Part shown: positions 58,766 to 64,000 of the stretch, in pieces
Layout: each line of letters begins with the position of its first letter
Numbering within the stretch: the first letter of the stretch is position 1
Assembly (NCBI GenBank): GCA_020091685.1
Contig: CM034607.1
Coordinates: 22,753,253-22,817,252, forward strand
DNA: 64,000 bases
Direction of reading: 5' to 3'
Source of the DNA: Lutjanus erythropterus
Taxonomy: Eukaryota > Chordata > Actinopteri > Lutjaniformes > Lutjanidae
Made by a program: the position numbers and the translations under genes
The notes under the pieces: model-generated
Seen by the model: the letters and a program-made list of their open reading frames with translations, nothing else
Database searches by the model: none
Told to the model about the DNA's origin: nothing

Positions 58766-59040
58766 ATGGACAAGACGCTCTGCAGTCCGCATCCCGGGAC
58801 CAACAAATCCAACTCTTCCTCGTCGGACCGTGGGAACTCGAGGAAGCCCGGGAGGACCGGGTCGTACAGCCCCGGCTCGGGCTCCCTGGGCGGCCCGGCC
58901 GGAGCGGGAGGCAGCCGGGGAGCAGTGGTGGTTCTGGGGAACAGCATGAATCTGCAGCAGCAGCAGCAGCAGGCGCGCAGGAGGCAGCTGGAAGGAGTGC
59001 TGAGCAAATACACCAACCTGATCCAAGGCTGGCAGAACAG
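58766..59040 (+). CDS. osbpl10: Oxysterol-binding protein-related protein 10, first coding exon (partial gene)
   Basis: ORP10 is a lipid-transfer protein (phosphatidylserine/PI4P exchange at ER-Golgi and ER-endosome contacts in mammalian studies). This exon gives 91 residues plus the first two bases of the next codon. It opens with a low-complexity Ser/Gly/Pro-rich N-terminus (MDKTLCSPHPGTNKSNSSSS), then a QQQQQQ run. It ends LEGVLSKYTNLIQGWQNR, the start of the PH domain; human ORP10 has the same sequence with L for I. The donor GTGAGA follows at 59041. No further PH or ORD exon is seen up to 64000, so the window ends inside intron 1. ORP11 differs at these positions (LMKYTNLVTGWQ), so ORP10 is preferred. 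Confidence 0.9.
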
Positions 59041-59435
59041 GTGAGAGAGCGCCGACCGAGTTTAGATGGACGGAGGAGAAGAGAGGTCGGGGAGTCAGTC
59101 ACTTTCAGGTTCAGGTGTCAGATGGCCTCGTGTTGTTATTTGCCCCGTCCACGTTGCACTTTTACCACCACGTCACCGAGGCGGGGGAGGAGGAGGGGTG
59201 AGGAGGTGACGGGGTTCATATCCAAACCCTCTGAAACCCTGCACACATGCTGCATGTAGGCTAACTTCTAACTAACTTCTTATAATGCAAACAAACACTA
59301 AAAACTACAAAAACCAGTTACTAGAATAGATACCAGGTTAGTCCTGCATTTCTATTGTATTCTGTTATGTTTCTCAAAGTCCACATTTGGTTGAAACTGC
59401 ATCACAGATGTTTTGATTCAACTCTACAGTCATTT

Positions 59436-60250
59436 TTGAGGCTAGATTAAGTGTAGTGCTGCAACTATTACATCTTTTTGTGACATTTCTTAAGAAAAAT
59501 GTACAATTTCTCAAATTTCTCTATTCTCAAATGTGAATATTTTCTGATTTATTTAGTCCTCTATGATAATAAACTGAATATCTTTGCGTTATAGACACAA
59601 AATGACATTTGAGGATGTCTCCTTGATCCAGAAATTAATTGATAATGACAATAATTGTTAGTTTCAGCCCTGATTAAGTGGTGGTGTTTGTGTCTAGAGC
59701 TGAAACTGTAACTGTTTTGTTAATTGGTCAGTTGTTAAAGTAAAGCAAAAGACGTAAAACTTAACTGGTTTTGAGTTTTCAGATGTGAATATTTGCTGGT
59801 TTTCTTGTGTCTGTAATAGTTAACCGAATATGTTTGGGTTTTTAAGCTCTTGAGCAGACAAAATGAGATCTGGAGATGTCAAACTCAAGCTTTGGGAAAA
59901 TATTAAGCAATAAATCTTAAAATAATTATCAGTTTATCTGACATGACAGTCCTGCTTTATATCCTATGTTTTATATTTTATAATGTTGACTTTTGTTTTG
60001 CATCAGAGGTGTGTTGATCCATTTTTGAGGCTGGGTTTAGTGGTAATGTTGTGTTTAAAGCTAAAACTGCAGCTATTTTAGTAAAAGTCTTATAAATCAT
60101 TTCTTAATTATAACTGCTGAAAAGTAACTTGTTCCCAGATGTGTTTTTTGCTGGTTTTCTTTGTCCTCTATCATAGTAAACTGAATTTGAACTGTCGATT
60201 AGATGAAACAAGCAATCTGAAGGCGCCAATTTGGGCTTTGGGAAATTACT
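59436..60250. repeat. Three tandem diverged copies of a ~300-bp unit in osbpl10 intron 1
   Basis: Copies at about 59436-59670, 59680-59945 and 60020-60250 each contain a GAGGCT...AGTG lead, GCTGAAACTG-like, GATGTGAATATTT-like, TTTCTTTGTCCTCTATCATA-like, AAACTGAATAT-like and CTTTGGGAAA-like blocks in the same order. The unit belongs to the dispersed family at 16192. Confidence 0.6.
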
Positions 60251-60378
60251 AAGCTAAACTATAAGAGTGCACTCAGTGAAGTGCAGATCCCTGCCAGGCA
60301 GCAGGTTGTGAAGCACAACCTGTGAGGCACCACAACTTCCTGATGAAACCAGCGGAGATTTGCAAATTTCCGTCAACT

Positions 60379-61227
60379 TTAAAGGGACAGTTCATGCAAA
60401 GATGATAATTCAGTCATTTTCTACTCACCTCATGCTGACTGACGATCTGGTTTAGTTTTTTATGTCCACAAAACACTACTGGAGTTTCACAGGAAAACAG
60501 CATTGCAGAATCTCCCAAAGAACTGAATTGAATGGTAGCCAGTTTTCAAATATTAAAAAAAACTACTGAAAACAAATGAACAAACAGAAAAATCAATTAA
60601 TAAAATGCCTCCATAATACTCGTCTGGTGTAATCCAAGTCTCCTAAAGCGTGTGTGTGTGCTCTTACCCAAGCGACGCAGCTGCAGCAAAGAAATGATGT
60701 TCCTCTTCTATGTCGGAGTCCTCGGACATTTTCTTCATTGTTGACAGTTTGCAAAGTTAATTGTGCATGTAACAAGTCACTGTTTCTGAGCAGATCTCTC
60801 TCTGTTGTCCGAGTTGCTTCCAGGTAGCATGTAAACACAGGTGTGAAGGTATTGCAAGATCTTGCGTCGTGCCGCTTGGGTGAGAGCTTGTGTACCCGCT
60901 TCAGGCCTGTGCATGCAGATCCAGTCTGAGAGGCTAAAAACATGGTGTAAATGGCATCTTTTTGGGTCAGATTTTAATGTTGCGGCTTACAGACACTTGG
61001 ATTACACCCCACGAGCAGTATGGAGACATTTTGGGTTTTTTCTGTGTTCTTTTTTAACATTTTAAAACTGGTCACTGTTCACTTCAATTGTACTGGATTT
61101 GGCTGCAACGCTGCCTTACACTGAAGCTTTGAGAGTGTTTTGTGAACTGGAGATCTTCATCCATCCTCAAATCAGCACAGGGGTGAGTACATATTGAGTG
61201 ACATTTTTGGGTGAACTATCGCTTTAA
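60379..61227. mobile_element. MITE with long inverted ends
   Basis: The left end TTTAAAGGGACAGTTCATGC and the right end, read inverted TAAAGCGATAGTTCACCC, pair, and internal GTAATCCAAGTCTCC pairs with CACTTGGATTAC. No coding capacity; 0.85 kb in osbpl10 intron 1. Confidence 0.7.
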
Positions 61228-61229
61228 TA

Positions 61230-62600
61230 CGACCCCCACATACGTTGTCTCGAGATGAAACAAGATTTCAAACTGAAGCAGTTGTTGATCACTTATGGCC
61301 CCTGGTGGGAAAAAAGAACGACTGCTTGACAACAAAAAGATTTATTATGGTGCTTTGTATTGGATTGTATAGGTGTATAGATAGATAGATGCATCTGCTC
61401 TCCTGTTACAGGTGTCTGAGGTTACTGTCGTTACCTTATTATTTTTATATTATTGCATTAAACAGACATTGTGCTAACGTCCTGTGGTTCTGTTGCTCAT
61501 GAAGCTCTGTGACTGTTTGCTTAATGAAGAATGTCTCTGCAACAGCTGTCGAGATCACAGCAGTGTGTTATTGTGCGTCTGTACTTCATGCAGCATTCAT
61601 GGGTTCAGTCCCTACCCTGTCCGATTTACTCAACTCAGACGCCATTTAATACTGACAGCGAGTTTTTTTATTAGTGCGATCCCAGTTAAAAATATTACTC
61701 AAGTCTACACTTGTTGTTGTTGTGAAACATCTGGTTGTGGTTTAGCTTTTTTCCCTTTAGAAGAATAGAAAGTATTTTCTCTTGAATTTCCTGTTAGCTG
61801 CCGACCTCCTGCACAGTTAACATGAATTATGCAGGATTTCTGTTCTGCAGCTGTGGTGTGATTTGGGATTCTTTTTTAACAATATGCACACAAAGTAACC
61901 GACTTATATAGCGTCCTGTAGTCACTGTAGTGGTGCTGCAGAGAAGCTGAGGCTGTATAGTGTGTATGAGCTGGGCTGGAAGCCAGTGTATGTGAGAGGG
62001 GTGGAGTATAAGGAGGCGGAGGTGGAGAGGAGGAATGGCTGCTCCCTGCTCTCCCGTTTAACTGACAGACAGATGATGCCCTGAACTGCACCTTGATAAG
62101 CACCCACAGGAATACTCGAGAATAAGACTCATCCTGGATGAACAAAAAAGAAACACATGCTCATATTGATCAATAGAAATCTAAATTGTGAAGGAATTGT
62201 TTTCTGTAACCTCGGCTCACACAAACACAGAACGCACACAGATGCAAACAGATATCACAGTATGTGATGTGTGCAGGGTGCATTGAGCAGGATTGTGCTG
62301 AGTTGGTAGCAGGAAGGGTATTAAAGGGATCAGTTTGTTCTTGCTCTTGGGGCGATGCTACCTGTCCCGTTTCAATTTCAGTCTGCCTAAAGGCGAAGGT
62401 CTTGCTTTCAAGGAGAGATTTCTTTCGGATCGTTGACCCTGAGTGAGCGCCAAGGCCTCCAGCTCAACTGAATGTGTGGACACAGATAGTGAGCATTGAC
62501 GAAAACATCCTGAAGATGTAGCCCAAAGTGAAAAGCCTCTTTTAGTATGCAAAGACCTGGATTTGTTATAGCACTACTATTATTTGTACCACTACGTTTG
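61230..62600. other. osbpl10 intron 1, nothing recognised
   Basis: Mixed-composition intron sequence. Short open frames lack family resemblance. Confidence 0.4.
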
Positions 62601-62603
62601 CTG

Positions 62604-63276
62604 TTAAAGGAATAGTTTGGATTGTTTGAAGTGGGGCTGTACAAGGTACTTATAGATAGTCAATTTATTACATACAGTAGATTTGTTAAGAATATTTTTA
62701 CATTTTCCAATGAGAAAACCAGCGGTCTCTCTCCAAAGCTACCTAACTCCATTGGCAAAATCAGCAATTTTTCCTTGTAGAACACAGGAGTTGCTGGTCC
62801 TCCACTGCCTTGATCTGTTAGTTTGTTTGTGTTCCTGTGTGTCCCTGGTGAATCTGAACTGTCCTCCTGAAACACCAAAGTCACACAATAACACAAATAA
62901 ACAGATTACGGCAGTGGGAGGCCAGCAACTCCTGTGTTCTGCAAGGTCATATGACAATGTTTTTGCAGATGGAGTCTGGTTGAGCGAGACAAAGTGATAT
63001 TTGGCTTATATAACAGCGGTTTTCCATCAGAAAAGGCTGACTGACAGCCAGGAAAATTGGTGAAAATATTCTGAATATACTGATTTTTTTTTTTTAGTGG
63101 AGATACATTTTGTTGCTGACCCTGTCCACACCAGTTCATTGCATTGCTTCTTTGCTGGTGCCCCTCTCTGCACCTCCAAACTGGGGAAGTGCCTCCTCTG
63201 TCCCCTGTAGGTAAGACACTGACTATTGATAAGGACCTTGTGAAACCCCACTTCAAATAATCTAAACTATCCTTTA
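62604..63276. mobile_element. Long-palindrome MITE, complete copy
   Basis: It starts AAAGGAATAGTTTGGATTG and ends AATAATCTAAACTATCCTTT, perfect partners of an inverted pair, with arms extending inward (GGAGTTGCTGGTCCTCCACT against GGCCAGCAACTCCTGTGTTC). Same family as 27738 and 39040. Confidence 0.8.
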
Positions 63277-63279
63277 ACT

Positions 63280-64000
63280 CATCCGTAAACAGTTTTGATA
63301 TCTCATTTTATTTTGAAGGAAACCAGAAAGTTTATAAATCATATTTTGCTTTGTGCTGGTTGTTCCAAATATAGCATGGAGATTGGATGTGACTAATCGA
63401 AGCGTGATGTTTATCTGTGCCTGAAATTAAAATGAGTTAACCCTAGATAAGTGGATTAAGATGAAGAGGCTATTATGCCACTTATGCATTCAGAAAAAAA
63501 CATCTTTAAGAACTTATTTTCTTTAAAAAAATGTCTGTTTGAAGGAAAATATTGCATGTCGGTGATGAGATTAGGTTGTATTGTCTGTCATGTTGTTTCT
63601 TAAACTATATTTTGCATAACAGCTACTAAAATATTGCTTTGGAACGGCATTATAGGCCGACAATCATAAAGCAGGGTTCATGTTTTTCTTGCAACAGTAT
63701 TTAAACAAAATGAAAACAAAGTGAAGCTCAGTTTTACTCCAGATTCATGATGGCAACTTCAAGTACTTTAGATTTCTGTCTTCTCTGTTTTACAATAAGC
63801 CATGTGAGAAATAAAGACACAGTCAATCATTTTAACTAAATAAATATCTGACATTTTTGTATAACTTCCACATGCAAGCATTTGTGTCTCTTAGCTTATC
63901 AAAATGAGCAAATGATTAACAACATGGGAGAACAATCATCAAAATTTTAAGGTACCATGTGGAGTTTATATTTTGTTAAATATAACAAAGTTATGTTTCC
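63280..64000. other. osbpl10 intron 1 at the window end, nothing recognised
   Basis: A/T-rich sequence. No exon with the next PH-domain segment of ORP10 is present. Confidence 0.45.

Noticed and set aside
58631-59102. Three long minus-strand frames opposite osbpl10 exon 1
   Set aside because: Stop-poor because of G+C richness and CTG/CCT repeats; Arg/Glu/Ser-rich translations without domains.
58600-59259. 219-codon alternative frame across osbpl10 exon 1
   Set aside because: Runs past the splice donor at 59041 and is made of Pro/Ser/Arg low complexity. It is treated only as a possible overlapping uORF, not a gene.

Overview
The window is a piece of a ray-finned fish chromosome, most likely a percomorph. 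It holds split vertebrate genes with GT-AG introns inside long A/T-rich spacers. The spacers are full of short inverted-repeat DNA elements, a tRNA-derived SINE, decayed LINEs, CA and CTGT microsatellites and minisatellites. There is no sign of bacterial or viral gene organisation.

Five protein genes can be read exon by exon. From left to right they are clec3b (tetranectin, minus strand, 1556-6540), exosc7 (exosome ring subunit Rrp42, minus, 8333-13263), zdhhc3 (Golgi-type palmitoyltransferase, plus, non-coding first exon ending at 15845, coding 23181-29203), tmem42 (small multi-pass membrane protein, minus, 38867-41472) and the first coding exon of osbpl10 (oxysterol-binding-protein-related, plus, 58766-59040), whose remaining exons lie beyond the window. 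From my knowledge of the human map, CLEC3B, EXOSC7, ZDHHC3 and TMEM42 sit together on 3p21.31 with the same relative strands, so this is an old syntenic block. OSBPL10 lies elsewhere on human 3p, so a lineage-specific junction falls between 41.5 and 58.4 kb.

The genes do not form a pathway; they are neighbours by ancestry. Regulatory sequence seen directly includes a textbook ZNF143/THAP11-type site upstream of tmem42, a CRE-like site just upstream of exosc7, G+C-rich first exons of zdhhc3, tmem42 and osbpl10, and a short uORF ending one base before the zdhhc3 start codon.

The rest is repeats and unassigned spacer. The most striking item is an inverted-repeat element present three times (33.2, 50.4 and 56.9 kb). 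Each copy carries an internal 26-bp minisatellite, and in the copy at 57.2-58.0 kb two alternating monomers form a homogenised 52-bp higher-order array. Other notable points are nested transposon insertions, tandemly duplicated non-coding segments inside introns, two candidate in-frame micro-exons in zdhhc3, and two substitutions in the ligand-binding loop of tetranectin. I found no new gene system; the candidates for novelty are repeat architecture and isoform-level features.
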